A stretch of 64,000 nt of DNA, taken from assembly GCF_009938015.1 (NCBI RefSeq), contig NZ_AP021884.1, forward strand, positions 372,001 through 436,000, read 5' to 3'. Both the position numbers and the translations under genes were made by a program. Every line of letters begins with the position of its first letter. Within the stretch, counting starts at the first letter, position 1. Source of the DNA: Sulfuriferula plumbiphila (GTDB taxonomy: Bacteria; Pseudomonadota; Gammaproteobacteria; Burkholderiales; Sulfuriferulaceae). The notes under the pieces are model-generated. The model searched no databases. It saw nothing but the letters and a program-made list of their open reading frames with translations, and was not told the origin of the DNA. Positions 51,316 through 61,118 of this stretch are shown here, in pieces.

Positions 51316-52596
51316 TCAACGTATCCGGTGTGAGTTTTGGCCGAGCATATCGGGCGTAATCAGCGTAATGCCGTTCTCGGTCACATGAAAACGCCGTTCA
51401 TCCTCCTTGCGGTCCACGCCCACCACCATGCGTTCGGGGATCTTGCAGCCCTTGTCAATCACACAGCGGCGCAGGTAGGCATGGCGCCCGATATCCACCT
51501 CCGGGAGCACCACGGCGTCTTCCACCATGGCGAAGCTGTGGACCTGGACATTGGAAAACAACACTGAGTGCCGCACCGTGGCACCACTGATCAGGCAGCC
51601 ACCCGACACCGTAGAGCCCACCGCAAGGCCGCGCCGTTCTTTGTCATCGAACACAAACTTGGCCGGCGGTAATTGCTCCTGGTGGGTCCAGATCGGCCAT
51701 TGCTTATCGTACAAATTAAGCTCCGGCGTGATGTTGGCCAGATCCAGATTGGCCGCCCAATAGGCATCCACCGTCCCCACATCGCGCCAGTAGGGTTCCC
51801 CACCGGGCAGAGTGTTGACACAGCTGTCCTTGAAGCGGTGGGCGTAGACGCGATAGCGCGAAATCAAATGGGGGATGATGTCTTTGCCGAAATCGTGTTC
51901 GGAATTGGGGTCATCCGCGTCGCGAATCAGTTGTCCGTAGAGGAAGCTGGCATTGAACACATACACGCCCATGGACACCAGCGCACGCTCCGGGTTATCT
52001 GAAATGGGCGTAGGGTGCTCGGGTTTCTCGGCAAAATCCACCACGCGCTCGTCGCCGTCCACGGTCATCACGCCAAACGCGCACGCCTCTTCAATCGGCA
52101 CCTCGATACACGCCACCGTTATGTCGGCCGCGTAGCGCACGTGGCAGGCCAGCATTTCGCCGTAGTCCATTTTGTAAATGTGATCGCCCGCCAGAATCAG
52201 CACATAGTCGGGTTCGTAATTACGCACGATGTCCATGTTCTGGAACACCGCATCTGCGGTACCCTTGTACCAGTCCAGTTCGGAGATACGCTGCTGCGCA
52301 GGCAACAGCTCGATGAACTCATTGAACTCGCCGCGCAAAAACCCCCAACCACGCTGGATGTGCTTGATCATCGAGTGCGCCTTGTACTGCGTCAACACGC
52401 CCACCCGACGGATGCCGGAATTCATGCAATTGGACAGCGGAAAATCGATGATGCGGAACTTGCCGCCAAATGGCACAGCGGGCTTGGCGCGCCAGTTGGT
52501 TAATTGCTTGAGTCGGGAACCGCGGCCACCGGCAAGAATCAGCGCCACGGTATTTTTGGTGAGACGACTGACGAAGCGCGGCAAATCTTTTTGCAA
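51316..52596 (-). CDS. glgC: Glucose-1-phosphate adenylyltransferase (ADP-glucose pyrophosphorylase)
   Basis: A 426-residue enzyme with the nucleotide-binding [46 protein letters not shown], the GTADAVFQN segment and [19 protein letters not shown]. The C-terminal part is a left-handed beta-helix ([34 protein letters not shown]). It makes ADP-glucose for glycogen. Translation starts with TTG at 52596, with AGGAG 6 nt upstream. A chromosomal housekeeping gene among IS remnants, without other glg genes nearby. Confidence 0.96.
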   Translation of the reverse strand: MQKDLPRFVSRLTKNTVALILAGGRGSRLKQLTNWRAKPAVPFGGKFRIIDFPLSNCMNSGIRRVGVLTQYKAHSMIKHIQRGWGFLRGEFNEFIELLPAQQRISELDWYKGTADAVFQNMDIVRNYEPDYVLILAGDHIYKMDYGEMLACHVRYAADITVACIEVPIEEACAFGVMTVDGDERVVDFAEKPEHPTPISDNPERALVSMGVYVFNASFLYGQLIRDADDPNSEHDFGKDIIPHLISRYRVYAHRFKDSCVNTLPGGEPYWRDVGTVDAYWAANLDLANITPELNLYDKQWPIWTHQEQLPPAKFVFDDKERRGLAVGSTVSGGCLISGATVRHSVLFSNVQVHSFAMVEDAVVLPEVDIGRHAYLRRCVIDKGCKIPERMVVGVDRKEDERRFHVTENGITLITPDMLGQNSHRIR

Positions 52597-52746
52597 GACA
52601 GGCTCCTTTTTTGCGGTTCTGCCGCATTATCCGCGGGAAAGCGGGTTTTGGGCGAGTGATTATGCCCGCACTCGAAACTGGGCGGATTGATCCTGCCAGC
52701 GCGTAAACCTGGTCGGCAAAAGACAGCCGCTTTCTTGCCCAACGAG

Positions 52747-53084
52747 CATCTGACCTTTGCGGATCGTGTGCATGAGTTCAATGCCAGTCAAGATGCTTCG
52801 GTTGAGTGAAGGGCTTTAAAACCGAGCATTGGTTGAGTGTGGTGCGTTTCACTGCGCGATGGTCTGGCTCAACAATGTTGTTGAGATACTGTTAATAGAA
52901 AATCGACAGTCCGGCTTTGCTTGTCAACGGCGCGAAAAAGGTATTTCCAGACGCCCTTTACCTTGATATGAGTCTCGTCCATCCGCACGCTTTTACCACC
53001 CAGCCGCTTGCGTATGCGGAAGACGGCTTCAGGTAATGGAAGAAACCTGATTGCCCAGCGATTGATTGATGAGTGGTCGACAAA
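52747..53084 (-). pseudogene. IS6-family transposase remnant with internal deletion
   Basis: On the minus strand the first part reads FVDHSSINRWAIRFLPLPEAVFRIRKR and RMDETHIKVKGVWKYLFRAVDKQ, the first-Asp region of an IS6/IS26-like transposase. It jumps within a few codons to YLNNIVEPDHRAVKRTT and, after frameshifts, to LTGIELMHTIRKGQM, the C-terminus. The middle with the second catalytic Asp is gone. Confidence 0.8.
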
Positions 53085-53757
53085 CACGCCGCTTTTCTCT
53101 GCGGTCTTCGGGGTGGGCGGCCAGCCACTGGCGAAGCTGGGCGGCGTCGGTTTGCAGGCGGGTGATGCGTTGGATTTCTTTCTGTCTGAGCTCGGCTTCG
53201 ATGGGCTTCTGGTCTGCTTCGCGATGGCGTTCGAGCATGACGCGGGCAGCGGCTTCGAGTTTGGCGGCCTGGTGTTCGAAGTCGGCACGGGTGCCGCTCT
53301 TTTGCTTGCTGGCGTTGCCCGGCAGTTTGACGCCATCAATGGCGAACATCTCGCGCCCGATCAGCCCCTGCCGGTCGCACAGGTAGAGGATCTGGGTGAA
53401 GAGGCGGGCGATGTCGTCGGTGAGGTTCGAGACAAATCCGGCAATCGTGGTGAAGTGGGGCTGGGTGTCGCCGGACAGGGCGATGAAGGTGACGTGGTCG
53501 CAGCACACGCGCTCGATGCCACGGCTGGATACGATGCCCTGGCTGTAGGCGAACAGAACGACCTTCAGGAGCATGGCGGGCGGATAGGCGGCCGCGCCGG
53601 TTTCATCATTCTTGAACCGGGCATCGAAGCTGGATAGATCCAGCTCAAAGTTGATGAGGTGGTTGAGGGCGTGCTCGAAGGTGCCGGGCAGCAGTTGGCG
53701 TTGAAGGTCAACGGCAAGAAATCGGGGGCTGGTGTCGATGGGTTTGTAGCGTGCCAT
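53085..53757 (-). pseudogene. IS1182-family transposase, truncated
   Basis: The frame starts MARYKPIDTSPRFLAVDLQRQLLPGTFEHALNHLINFELDLSSFDARFKNDETGAAAYPPAMLLKVVLFAYSQGIVSSRGIE, the N-terminus of an IS1182 transposase. It is intact for about 224 residues and then runs into the IS6 remnant, so the C-terminal catalytic part is missing. The fused frame continues to 53029 without meaning. Confidence 0.85.
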
Positions 53758-53850
53758 GCGCTGTCTTCTCCCCTTGTTGATGGGTCAGGCGTTCGAGGCT
53801 TGATGGGGCGCTTTGTTCCGGGTAGGCTGGGGTTTTTCTACAGCCTCGAT

Positions 53851-54270
53851 ATGCCGCTGCTTGCAGAATTTAAACAACGTGCGCGTCGCCTGAAGGCAGA
53901 AACCTTTGCCCTCTATCTCGCTGCGCGCCATCCCGAAACACCCTGGTACGCGAAGCTTCTCATTGCGACCATTGTAGCCTATGCCTTCAGTCCCATTGAT
54001 CTCATCCCTGATTTCATACCGATTTTGGGTTACCTGGATGATCTTATCCTCATTCCCATAGGCATCGCCTTCGCCATTAAAATGGTACCGCCTTCCGTTC
54101 TGGCCGAATGCAGGGCGAGGGCGCAAGAAGTTGCATTGAATGGCAAACCTGTGAGCCGTATTGCGGGAGCTGCCGTTGTCATTATTTGGCTGACGTTAGC
54201 AGTACTGTGCATAGTATGGACCTATGAAGCATTTATGCCCACATCCGCCCCGGCACTGCAAGGGCGATGA
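53851..54270 (+). CDS. YkvA/DUF1232 membrane protein
   Basis: A 139-residue protein. The DUF1232 core YLAARHPETPWYAKLLIATIVAYAFSPIDLIPDFIPILGYLDDLILIPIGI has two membrane segments, and another helix lies near the end (IAGAAVVIIWLTLAVLCIVW). Function unknown. The start at 53851 is chosen because upstream sequence belongs to the IS1182 end; no strong ribosome site is seen. Confidence 0.8.
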   Translation: MPLLAEFKQRARRLKAETFALYLAARHPETPWYAKLLIATIVAYAFSPIDLIPDFIPILGYLDDLILIPIGIAFAIKMVPPSVLAECRARAQEVALNGKPVSRIAGAAVVIIWLTLAVLCIVWTYEAFMPTSAPALQGR

Positions 54271-54315
54271 TTGCCCTGTCGCTCCAGCCAGCGGACCACC
54301 CCGAACTCCGACCAC

Positions 54316-54921
54316 ATGGACAATAGCTACGTGCCAACGGCGCGCCTCCTGCTAACAGCGGCACCCGACGTTTTCGCCAACGACATTTTTGCGATGAAGG
54401 GCGGCACGGCGATCAATCTTTTCGTTCAGGGCATGCCGCGACTGTCCGTCGACATCGATGCCGTCTACCTTCCCTGGTCGACTCCGCGCGATGAAGCATT
54501 GCAGGCCATCGCCGATGAACTGGATGCCATCGCCCGGCGTCTGGAGAAACTTGATCTGAGCAGCAGAAGAATCGCCAGTAAAGGGCGCGGCGACACGAAG
54601 CTCATCGTTGAAGATGCTGAAAATCAGGTGAAGATCGAGGTCAATGTCGTGTTTCGAGGGACGCTCCTGCCGCCCGAACGTCGAGCCCTTTGCGCCAACA
54701 CTGCCGAGATGTTCAGCGCAGAACTCGAGCTGCCGATCCTCGCGCCCGATGAGCTCTATGGCAGCAAGCTCGTGGCCGCCATGGACAGACAACATCCTCG
54801 CGACCTGTTCGACGTGTGGAATTTGTATCAGTCCGGCGGACTGTCGACCGAAATGATCGAGTACTTCGTCACCTACCTTGCCGGCCATTTGCATTGTGAG
54901 TGTTGGTATGTCGCAGAGTAA
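54316..54921 (+). CDS. AbiEii-like nucleotidyltransferase toxin, C-terminally truncated
   Basis: A 201-residue protein. The N-terminal part has GGTAINLF and RLSVDIDAVY, the nucleotidyltransferase motif of AbiEii/AbiGii toxins, then KIEVNVVFRG and LPILAPDELYGSKLVAAMDRQHPRDLFDVW. The family is usually near 300 residues; here the end is HLHCECWYVAE, apparently cut. The AbiEi antitoxin gene, normally just upstream, is missing. It is probably inactive. Confidence 0.75.
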   Translation: MDNSYVPTARLLLTAAPDVFANDIFAMKGGTAINLFVQGMPRLSVDIDAVYLPWSTPRDEALQAIADELDAIARRLEKLDLSSRRIASKGRGDTKLIVEDAENQVKIEVNVVFRGTLLPPERRALCANTAEMFSAELELPILAPDELYGSKLVAAMDRQHPRDLFDVWNLYQSGGLSTEMIEYFVTYLAGHLHCECWYVAE

Positions 54922-54928
54922 AAAGAGA

Positions 54929-55237
54929 TTACGCAAGCAAGTGCGGTGGTTTCAGGAGTAAGCGATCAACGCGCTCCCGAAGTGGCTTGCCGGCCTTGAA
55001 GTGAGGGACCCACTTTTCAGGTACCGATACCGATTCCCCTGTCTTTGGGTTACGCCCAGTGCGAGGAGAACGGTAGTTCAGGGCAAAGGTGCCGAAACCG
55101 CGAATTTCAACACGGTTACCCTGCGCTAAAGTCATCTGAATAGCGTCGAGTATCTCCGCTACTACCAACTCGGTATCCTTCCGGATCAGTTGAGGATAGC
55201 GGCTGGTCAAGCGGGCAATGAGTTCGGATCGGGTCAT
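54929..55237 (-). CDS. ihfB: Integration host factor beta-like DNA-bending protein
   Basis: A 102-residue protein of the HU/IHF family: [33 protein letters not shown] and the arm [45 protein letters not shown], where [17 protein letters not shown] is typical of the beta subunit. It has a longer C-terminal tail ([12 protein letters not shown]) than usual. It may be a second copy carried with mobile DNA, since the housekeeping ihfB usually follows rpsA. Confidence 0.85.
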   Translation of the reverse strand: MTRSELIARLTSRYPQLIRKDTELVVAEILDAIQMTLAQGNRVEIRGFGTFALNYRSPRTGRNPKTGESVSVPEKWVPHFKAGKPLRERVDRLLLKPPHLLA

Positions 55238-55674
55238 ATCGATATTCTACCGTGCTGGCGGGTTTTGGAGCGAGTGCCAGTGCCGTGCTTTGGTCACATT
55301 CTGAAAATATCGGCAAGGCCATTGCCAGACAAACGAACCCGCGAGAAATGGACACCGTTTACTTTTCAGTCAGGCCGCAGGTGTGGGCACAATAGACCGA
55401 CTGATGCTGCCAAGGTGCGTAAAGCGAAATCCCGCTGAATACTTAAGCCCGTAACCAAGCACGTGGTCAAAGCCGATGTGAGCGCACCAGATGACGCCCG
55501 CGCTTGATAAGGATGGGTACTGTAAAAAAGAAGCCAGTTCCCATATTGGGAAAAAAACTGAGGGCGGAACGGATGCCGCAAGCAACCTTCTGATGCACCA
55601 TCTCAATCGTCGCAGCACCATATCAAGAAATGCAGTGGTGGCACCGAGTGCCAAAAGGTGCTTGTGTAGGGCTT
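55238..55674. other. Intergenic stretch, possibly part of a shortened group II intron
   Basis: No gene is supported. The sequence from about 55381 (GTGTGGGCAC, a possible 5' splice-site-like start) to the clear domain V at 55675 could be the reduced body of an ORF-less group II intron, but I could not confirm domain I elements. Confidence 0.35.
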
Positions 55675-55741
55675 GAGCCGGATGAGGGGAAACTCTCAAG
55701 TCCGGTTCTTAGGGGGATGGCGCAGCAATGCGCTATCCGAC
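55675..55741 (+). ncRNA. Group II intron domains V and VI (remnant)
   Basis: The 34-nt segment 55675-55708 starts GAGCCGGATGAGG, has a GAAA tetraloop and ends CAAGTCCGGTTC, the pattern of domain V with its AGC triad. It is followed by a domain VI-like hairpin and the end CTATCCGAC at 55741, a typical intron 3' end. No reverse transcriptase frame is present, so it is a remnant or an ORF-less form. Confidence 0.75.
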
Positions 55742-55835
55742 CAAGGTTCGGCCAGCGATTGCAGGTCGCCAACTCAGCGATCCAAGCGCTGGCACTCGTT
55801 TCGTGGCTGACGGAGGTCAAGCCCCAGGCACTGGC

Positions 55836-56063
55836 TCATGAAGGTCTACCCGCGTAGCGGTAAATCGTCGAACGCGAGATGCCGAACTGCTGGGCAATGG
55901 TCACGTCGCCAAATTTCAGTAATACCTTGATCGTTCTCAAGTCCTTCGGCGACAGCTTCTTTGGATGCGCGCCCTTGCGCCCTCGTGCGCGAGCAGCCTT
56001 CCGCCCGGCCATCGTCCGCTCGCGAATCAGGCTGCGCTCGAACTCGGCCAACGCGCCAAACAT
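55836..56063 (-). pseudogene. Serine resolvase C-terminal remnant
   Basis: The frame MFGALAEFERSLIRERTMAGRKAARARGRKGAHPKKLSPKDLRTIKVLLKFGDVTIAQQFGISRSTIYRYAGRPS is the end of a Tn3-type resolvase with its helix-turn-helix. The catalytic N-terminus is missing, replaced by an IS4 remnant. It points inward, as does the N-terminal remnant at 25236. Confidence 0.85.
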
Positions 56064-56077
56064 GCGGATGGGTGCTG

Positions 56078-56323
56078 GCGCACTATGAGGTGCGCTGGCT
56101 GATCCATCAAGCAGCAACGGCGCATCGCCGACCCGATCAACGCTTATCGTTCACGGCGAATGTACCGACCGTTGCTGCGCCGCGCTCAACCTCTTTCCGG
56201 CGCATTTCCCCCCAGAAGCAGCCAAGAAAACGCAAACCCTGGTTTGACCAATTGCTGGCAGAAGCTGCTTCATTGCGCTGTGCCAGCTGTAAAGAACGCT
56301 GTAACCAGCACATTCTCAAGTAG
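56078..56323 (+). pseudogene. IS4-family transposase C-terminal remnant
   Basis: The frame reads AHYEVRWLIHQAATAHRRPDQRLSFTANVPTVAAPRSTSFRRI and KPWFDQLLAEAASLR, like the end of IS4-family transposases (HxAVRxLMHEAAxxxxxDPDRLSF). It is joined head-on to the resolvase remnant at about 56065. From 56324 to 56488 nothing is recognised. Confidence 0.6.
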
Positions 56324-56488
56324 CGCCACTCGCCCTAATGCTACCCATAACCGTAACTTGCCGCGCAATTGTCTATACCATTTCTCATCACAATTGCTCG
56401 CGCCTTTCCCTTTGACGCAAAGGAAAATCCAGAGGGAATCTATCTAAACGAACAGTATTGACTCAGGACACTAATTATTAAAAATGTC

Positions 56489-57916
56489 CTAATACAAGAC
56501 GCGACCTTGAGGTTCCACGGGAAACGCCAATTCAAATATCGTCTCCCCATTCAAACCGCTGTTCACCCGCACTGCACCGCCGTGCAATACCATTACCGCC
56601 TTGACAATGGACAACCCCAGCCCGGAGGCAGCCCCGGAATCCGCACGGGCGCTGTCCACCCGATAGAAACGGTCAAATAACCGGCCCAGGTGTTCGGGAG
56701 CAATACCCGCGCCGGGATTGGCGACCTGGATGCCATAGCCTCCGTCTGGGCGAGGCCGGGCGCTGACCCGGATCGTCGCACCGCGCGGGGTGTAACGTAT
56801 GGCATTGGCGATCAGATTGCTCAAGGCCCGGTTGAGCAGTACCGGATCGGCGTTGAGCGTACCCGCGGCGCTCACCTCCAACACTATCCCTTCCTCATCA
56901 ATCACCCCCTCAAAGTATTCCGCAATACGGCGCAGTTCGCGCCCCATGTCCAGGTTTTCCCGACGCAGCGCGATCTGTGCGTTGTCGGCCCGCGCCAGGA
57001 ACAGCATGCTCTCCGCCATCCGTGCCAGGCGCTCGTACTCCTCGATATTGGAGGCCAGCAGCGCCTGGTATTCCTCCACGGAACGAGGGCGCGCCAGAAT
57101 CACCTGGCTCTCAACCATTAAGTTGCTGATCGGCGTACGCAGGTCATGGGCCAGATCGGCAGAAAATTGGCTCAGCCGCTCATAGCCTTCCTGCAGGCGA
57201 TCCAACATGTGATTGAAGGCGCGCGCCAGATCGGCGATTTCCGCCGGCGCCTTGGCGATGTCGAGACGCTGATCCATCCGGTTCGGGCTAATGCTGCCTG
57301 CCGCAGCGGTGACCCGGCCCAGCGGCGCCAGGCCGCGCCGCACCACGAGGAAACCGAGCAGCGCCATGGCCGCCACGCCGCCACCCAGCGCAATCAGCAG
57401 TCTGGTTCGGTAGTTCTGCAGTAAGGCCATGCGCTGCGGACTTTCCTGCGCCAGCACCACCAGAACCGCGGAATCCTGAGCATTCGCTCCGAGATGCGCC
57501 CACGCCGCCAGCACGCGCCCGTGGCCGCCATCGTTCATGCGCCAGTCGCGTATCGCGTCTGGCGTAGGCATGCCCGCCGCCGTGACCGCCGACAAGGACA
57601 GGCTCGGCACGTCTCCCACACCTGCCACCATCCGGCCATCTTCATCCAGGATACGCAGGCGCAGCCCCTCAGTGCCAATGGCCACATCGCGGAAACGGTG
57701 GGGATCAGCTCGGATTGCCGCCACATCCGGCACTTCCGACAGCAGATGGCGCAGTTGCTGCACCTTGCCGAGCAGTTCCACGTCGTTGCGGATTTCCAGT
57801 TGCCGGGCCAGCGCCTGATACAGGTAGAAACCGGTGGCGGCAAATACCAGGGCGGTCACCCCGGCGAACAGCAGGGTCAGCCGCTGGGTCAGGGAAATGC
57901 CTCGCCGCAACGTCAT
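56489..57916 (-). CDS. cusS: Heavy-metal sensor histidine kinase, CusS/CopS type
   Basis: A 475-residue kinase. Two membrane helices ([41 protein letters not shown]) flank a periplasmic sensor of about 140 residues. HAMP, an H-box [17 protein letters not shown]-box NLIANAIRY and G-boxes ([27 protein letters not shown]) follow. The ATG at 57916 overlaps the regulator stop as ATGA. It senses periplasmic Cu/Ag in known relatives. Confidence 0.92.
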   Translation of the reverse strand: MTLRRGISLTQRLTLLFAGVTALVFAATGFYLYQALARQLEIRNDVELLGKVQQLRHLLSEVPDVAAIRADPHRFRDVAIGTEGLRLRILDEDGRMVAGVGDVPSLSLSAVTAAGMPTPDAIRDWRMNDGGHGRVLAAWAHLGANAQDSAVLVVLAQESPQRMALLQNYRTRLLIALGGGVAAMALLGFLVVRRGLAPLGRVTAAAGSISPNRMDQRLDIAKAPAEIADLARAFNHMLDRLQEGYERLSQFSADLAHDLRTPISNLMVESQVILARPRSVEEYQALLASNIEEYERLARMAESMLFLARADNAQIALRRENLDMGRELRRIAEYFEGVIDEEGIVLEVSAAGTLNADPVLLNRALSNLIANAIRYTPRGATIRVSARPRPDGGYGIQVANPGAGIAPEHLGRLFDRFYRVDSARADSGAASGLGLSIVKAVMVLHGGAVRVNSGLNGETIFELAFPVEPQGRVLY

Positions 57917-58584
57917 GGCCGGGTTTCCAGCACGTAGCCCATGCCGCGCAGGGTGTGGATCAGCTTGTGCGGATAGGGGTCGTCCACCTTGGCACGCAGC
58001 CGCCGTATCGCCACATCGACCACGTTGGTGTCGCTGTCGAAATTCATGTCCCACATCTGGGAGGCAATCAGCGAACGCGACAGCACTTCGCCCTGCCGCT
58101 CCATCAGCAGTTGCAGCAGCAGAAATTCCTTGGCGGTGAGATCGATACGCTGGCCGTCCCGGTTCACGCGGCGCTTGATGCGATCCAGTTCCAGGTCGGC
58201 CACGCGCAGCGTCTGCGGCACCTGCCGTACGCCGCGCCGCAACAGGCTGCGGATGCGCGCCAGCAGTTCGGCGAAGGCAAACGGCTTGGGCAGGTAATCG
58301 TCGGCGCCCAGTTCCAGCCCGCGCACCCGGTCCTCCACCGTATCGCGCGCGCTCAGGAACAGCACCGGCACCGGTTTGGTCCTGCGAATGCTTTGCAGCA
58401 CCTGCCAGCCGTCCATGCCCGGCAGCATCACGTCCAGCACAATGAGGTCATACTCATCGGACAGCGCAAATAGTTCGCCGTCGGTCCCGGTGCGCGCCAG
58501 CTCCACGGTGAAACCGGATTCGGTGAGGCCTTTGCGCAGGTAATCACCAGTTTTCGGTTCGTCCTCGACCACCAGAATTTTCAT
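57913..58584 (-). CDS. cusR: Copper-type response regulator, CusR/CopR family
   Basis: A 223-residue OmpR-type regulator. The receiver has LVVEDE, the phosphoacceptor Asp in [14 protein letters not shown], and LSARD / KPFAFAEL. The C-terminal winged helix ([33 protein letters not shown]...[16 protein letters not shown]) is typical of CusR/CopR. It is divergent from the multicopper oxidase, with the box at 58640 between them. Confidence 0.94.
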   Translation of the reverse strand: MKILVVEDEPKTGDYLRKGLTESGFTVELARTGTDGELFALSDEYDLIVLDVMLPGMDGWQVLQSIRRTKPVPVLFLSARDTVEDRVRGLELGADDYLPKPFAFAELLARIRSLLRRGVRQVPQTLRVADLELDRIKRRVNRDGQRIDLTAKEFLLLQLLMERQGEVLSRSLIASQMWDMNFDSDTNVVDVAIRRLRAKVDDPYPHKLIHTLRGMGYVLETRP

Positions 58585-58639
58585 CGCACCCCCAACATAT
58601 GTTTTTAATTATGACCTCTAGCTAGCGCATGAATGCGAC

Positions 58640-58655
58640 ATTACAAAAATGTAAT
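58640..58655. promoter_or_regulatory. CopR/CusR-type box
   Basis: A perfect inverted repeat ATTACA-AAAA-TGTAAT, which matches the CopR-type box pattern TTACAnnnnTGTAA. It lies 56 nt from the cusR ATG and 75 nt from the oxidase ATG, so it may control both directions. Confidence 0.8.
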
Positions 58656-58730
58656 CCAGCTGTCACGCTGGTGTTATGGTCAGCGGTCTACTCTGGCTTT
58701 AGGCAAACGCCTTCCTAGGGAGAAACCGGC

Positions 58731-60356
58731 ATGCAAAGACGCAAATTTCTCCAATATGCCGCAGCCTCCGGGCTGGGCATATTGGGTGGCGGTTATCTGT
58801 ATCAATACGCGACGAACACCCGTCAGAATAACTTTCTAGGCAGCGCAGCGGCACGCAACATGGCGGACAGCACGCCATTATTCATCCCCGGCGATAGTGG
58901 CCCGCTCGGCGTCCTCGATATGACGGATGCCCCGATGACACTCAACGCCCGAGCCGCGACGCTGCCGTTGATTCAGGGCAAGCCGTCGCCATTTCTGATC
59001 TACAACGCACAATACGCTAACCAGACTTATCAAAATCCAATCATTCGCATCCAACGCGGCAGCCAGTTCAATGCCCGCCTTCAAAATGATTTAAACGAAC
59101 CGACGATTATTCACTGGCATGGTCTGCACGTGCCGGGCGCGATGGACGGCCACCCGCGCACAACGATTGCCGCCGGCGCACACTATGACTATACGTTCCC
59201 GGTGACCAATCGCGGCGGCATGTACTGGTATCACACGCACGCCCACAATCTCACCGCCAAACAAGCCTATTTCGGTCTGGCGGGCCTGTTCATGGTCGAA
59301 GACGAAGATGAGGCGGCGTTGCGTAACACACTCCAACTCGCGCCCGGCGTAACCGAACTACCGCTGCTGATCCAGGACAAGCAATTCAACAGCGCGGGCA
59401 AACTCACCTACGCAGACAATCCGATGCAGCAGATGATGGGCCAGCTTGGCGACACGATCCTGGTCAACCTTACGCCGCAGCCGCAACTGGACATCGCCAA
59501 TCGCCTGTACCGGTTGCGCATTCTGAACGGCTCGAATTCGCGTATTTACAAGCTCGCCTTCATTCACCGCGGAAAAATGCTGCCGTATGCAATCATCGGC
59601 ACCGATGCCGGTTTGCTGGAACGGCCGTACACCGCGCAAGAAGTCTTTTTAGCCCCGGCCGAACGGGTAGATATCTTGTTCGATGCCAGCCAGTTGCGCG
59701 CCGGTGAGGAAGTTTTGCTCAAGAGTCTCGCCTTCGATGCGATGCAGGGCGGAATGATGCCCGGCATGGGCGGGATGATGGGAGGTATGTCCGGCATGGG
59801 GGGAATGGGTGGCGCCAGCCTCGCGCTCGGCGCCGAATTCGAGATCATGAAACTCGCAGTCACCCGTCAGGGCCCGGCCACGCCATCCGTGCCGCCGCGC
59901 CAGCTGTCGACCATTGCGCGCATTGATACGCGCGGCGCAGCAGTACGCAACATCAGTCTGACGATGCAACGCATGCGCTGGTTGATTAACGGCGAAAGCT
60001 TCAACATGGACAGCTATCCGATCCAGAGCCGCAGCAACACCGTCGAGCTATGGGACATCCAGAACGCAAAAATGAGCATGCCACACCCGATGCATATGCA
60101 TGGCTTTTCGTTCCAGGTCGTCAGCCGTCAGAACAGCCCGGGGCAGGTGCGCAAGCTGGCCCAGGACGCGAGCGGACGCCTGATTACCGATCTGGGGTGG
60201 AAAGACACGATTCTGGTGTGGCCCGGAGAGACCGTCCGCATCGCGATTGATTTTACCAATGAGTTTAAAGGCGATCAGCTATACCTATTCCACTGCCATA
60301 ATCTGGAGCACGAAGACCAGGGCATGATGGTGAACCATCGCGTCACTGCGGTGTAA
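58731..60356 (+). CDS. Periplasmic multicopper oxidase (CueO/CopA-like)
   Basis: A 541-residue oxidase with a Tat-like N-terminus (MQRRKFLQYAAASGLGILGGGYL). The copper ligands are all present: HWHGLH, YWYHTHAH, HPMHMHGF and FHCHNLEHEDQGMM. A Met-rich insert (MMPGMGGMMGGMSGMGGMGG) near residues 341-360 recalls the CueO substrate loop. It would oxidise Cu(I) in the periplasm. Controlled by the CopR-type box upstream. Confidence 0.95.
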   Translation: MQRRKFLQYAAASGLGILGGGYLYQYATNTRQNNFLGSAAARNMADSTPLFIPGDSGPLGVLDMTDAPMTLNARAATLPLIQGKPSPFLIYNAQYANQTYQNPIIRIQRGSQFNARLQNDLNEPTIIHWHGLHVPGAMDGHPRTTIAAGAHYDYTFPVTNRGGMYWYHTHAHNLTAKQAYFGLAGLFMVEDEDEAALRNTLQLAPGVTELPLLIQDKQFNSAGKLTYADNPMQQMMGQLGDTILVNLTPQPQLDIANRLYRLRILNGSNSRIYKLAFIHRGKMLPYAIIGTDAGLLERPYTAQEVFLAPAERVDILFDASQLRAGEEVLLKSLAFDAMQGGMMPGMGGMMGGMSGMGGMGGASLALGAEFEIMKLAVTRQGPATPSVPPRQLSTIARIDTRGAAVRNISLTMQRMRWLINGESFNMDSYPIQSRSNTVELWDIQNAKMSMPHPMHMHGFSFQVVSRQNSPGQVRKLAQDASGRLITDLGWKDTILVWPGETVRIAIDFTNEFKGDQLYLFHCHNLEHEDQGMMVNHRVTAV

Positions 60357-60521
60357 TGCAGGTGAAGATGAGTGTTCATATCGAGGGCAGCCCGAAACCG
60401 GGGGCGTCTTTCTAAGTAGATAGCACCAATGCCACTCAGATTAACTTGGGATGTGACCGCGACATTTTTTATAAGAAAATCAATACCATTTATTAGTTGA
60501 CTGATTCAATGGAGGTAATGC

Positions 60522-61118
60522 ATGGCAAACATCCTAGGACCCTCAGTGCTACCTTTGAATAGCACGGACTCCTCCACAAAAGGGGAGCTGAAACTCTTAA
60601 CGCCTGTTGGCGGCTCTTTCGCCGAAGCCTTAGCTCAGGTTAAAGGGAAGGCTGTGGCAACCATTGCCCCACCGCTGCAAATGGCAGGGAGCAATGCATC
60701 CCTAACCACTTCGTTACCTGTCCCAGGCTCACTATCGTCGTCTAGTGTACTACCTAGCCATTTTTCATTGCGCGCTTCGCAGAATGAGGCTGGAGAAGAT
60801 AGCTTCCACGAACGGGCACTGGGACTGCGCGCTTACCGGCAGCAATTACTTGCGTCAAATATAGCGAATGCCGATACACCGGGCTACAAGGCGGTAGACA
60901 TTGACATTCAAGAAGCGCTGCGCACAGGAAAGACGCCCCAATCAGTGGACATAAAATACGCTGTTCCAAGCCAAGGGAGTGTGGATGGGAATACCGTGGA
61001 TATGGATAGCGAGCGGGCAAAATTTACGGAAAACGCGATTATGTATGAATATGAAGTGGACAGAGTTAAAGGTCATTACAAGGATATGGATGATCTGCTC
61101 AAAGGCACTCCTTACTAA
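60522..61118 (+). CDS. Orphan FlgB-like protein with long N-terminal extension (copy 2)
   Basis: Near-identical to the protein at 1789-2385 but on the opposite strand. Differences lie almost all in the N-terminal extension (for example KGKAVATIAPPLQMAG against KEKAVASITPPLHPAG); the FlgB core from FHERALGLRAYRQQLL is the same apart from one residue near the end. The homology begins about 20 nt before the ATG and ends at the stop codon, so the repeat is bounded by the gene itself. Confidence 0.8.
   Translation: MANILGPSVLPLNSTDSSTKGELKLLTPVGGSFAEALAQVKGKAVATIAPPLQMAGSNASLTTSLPVPGSLSSSSVLPSHFSLRASQNEAGEDSFHERALGLRAYRQQLLASNIANADTPGYKAVDIDIQEALRTGKTPQSVDIKYAVPSQGSVDGNTVDMDSERAKFTENAIMYEYEVDRVKGHYKDMDDLLKGTPY

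Noticed and set aside
55636-55665. GGCACCGAGTGCC-like hairpin that recalls the end of a tracrRNA
   Set aside because: There are no CRISPR repeats or cas genes; it is part of the stretch before the group II intron domain V.
1789-61118. Idea that the flgB copies are the ends of a composite transposon
   Set aside because: The repeats are bounded by the gene itself, carry no transposase and show no terminal repeats or target duplication.
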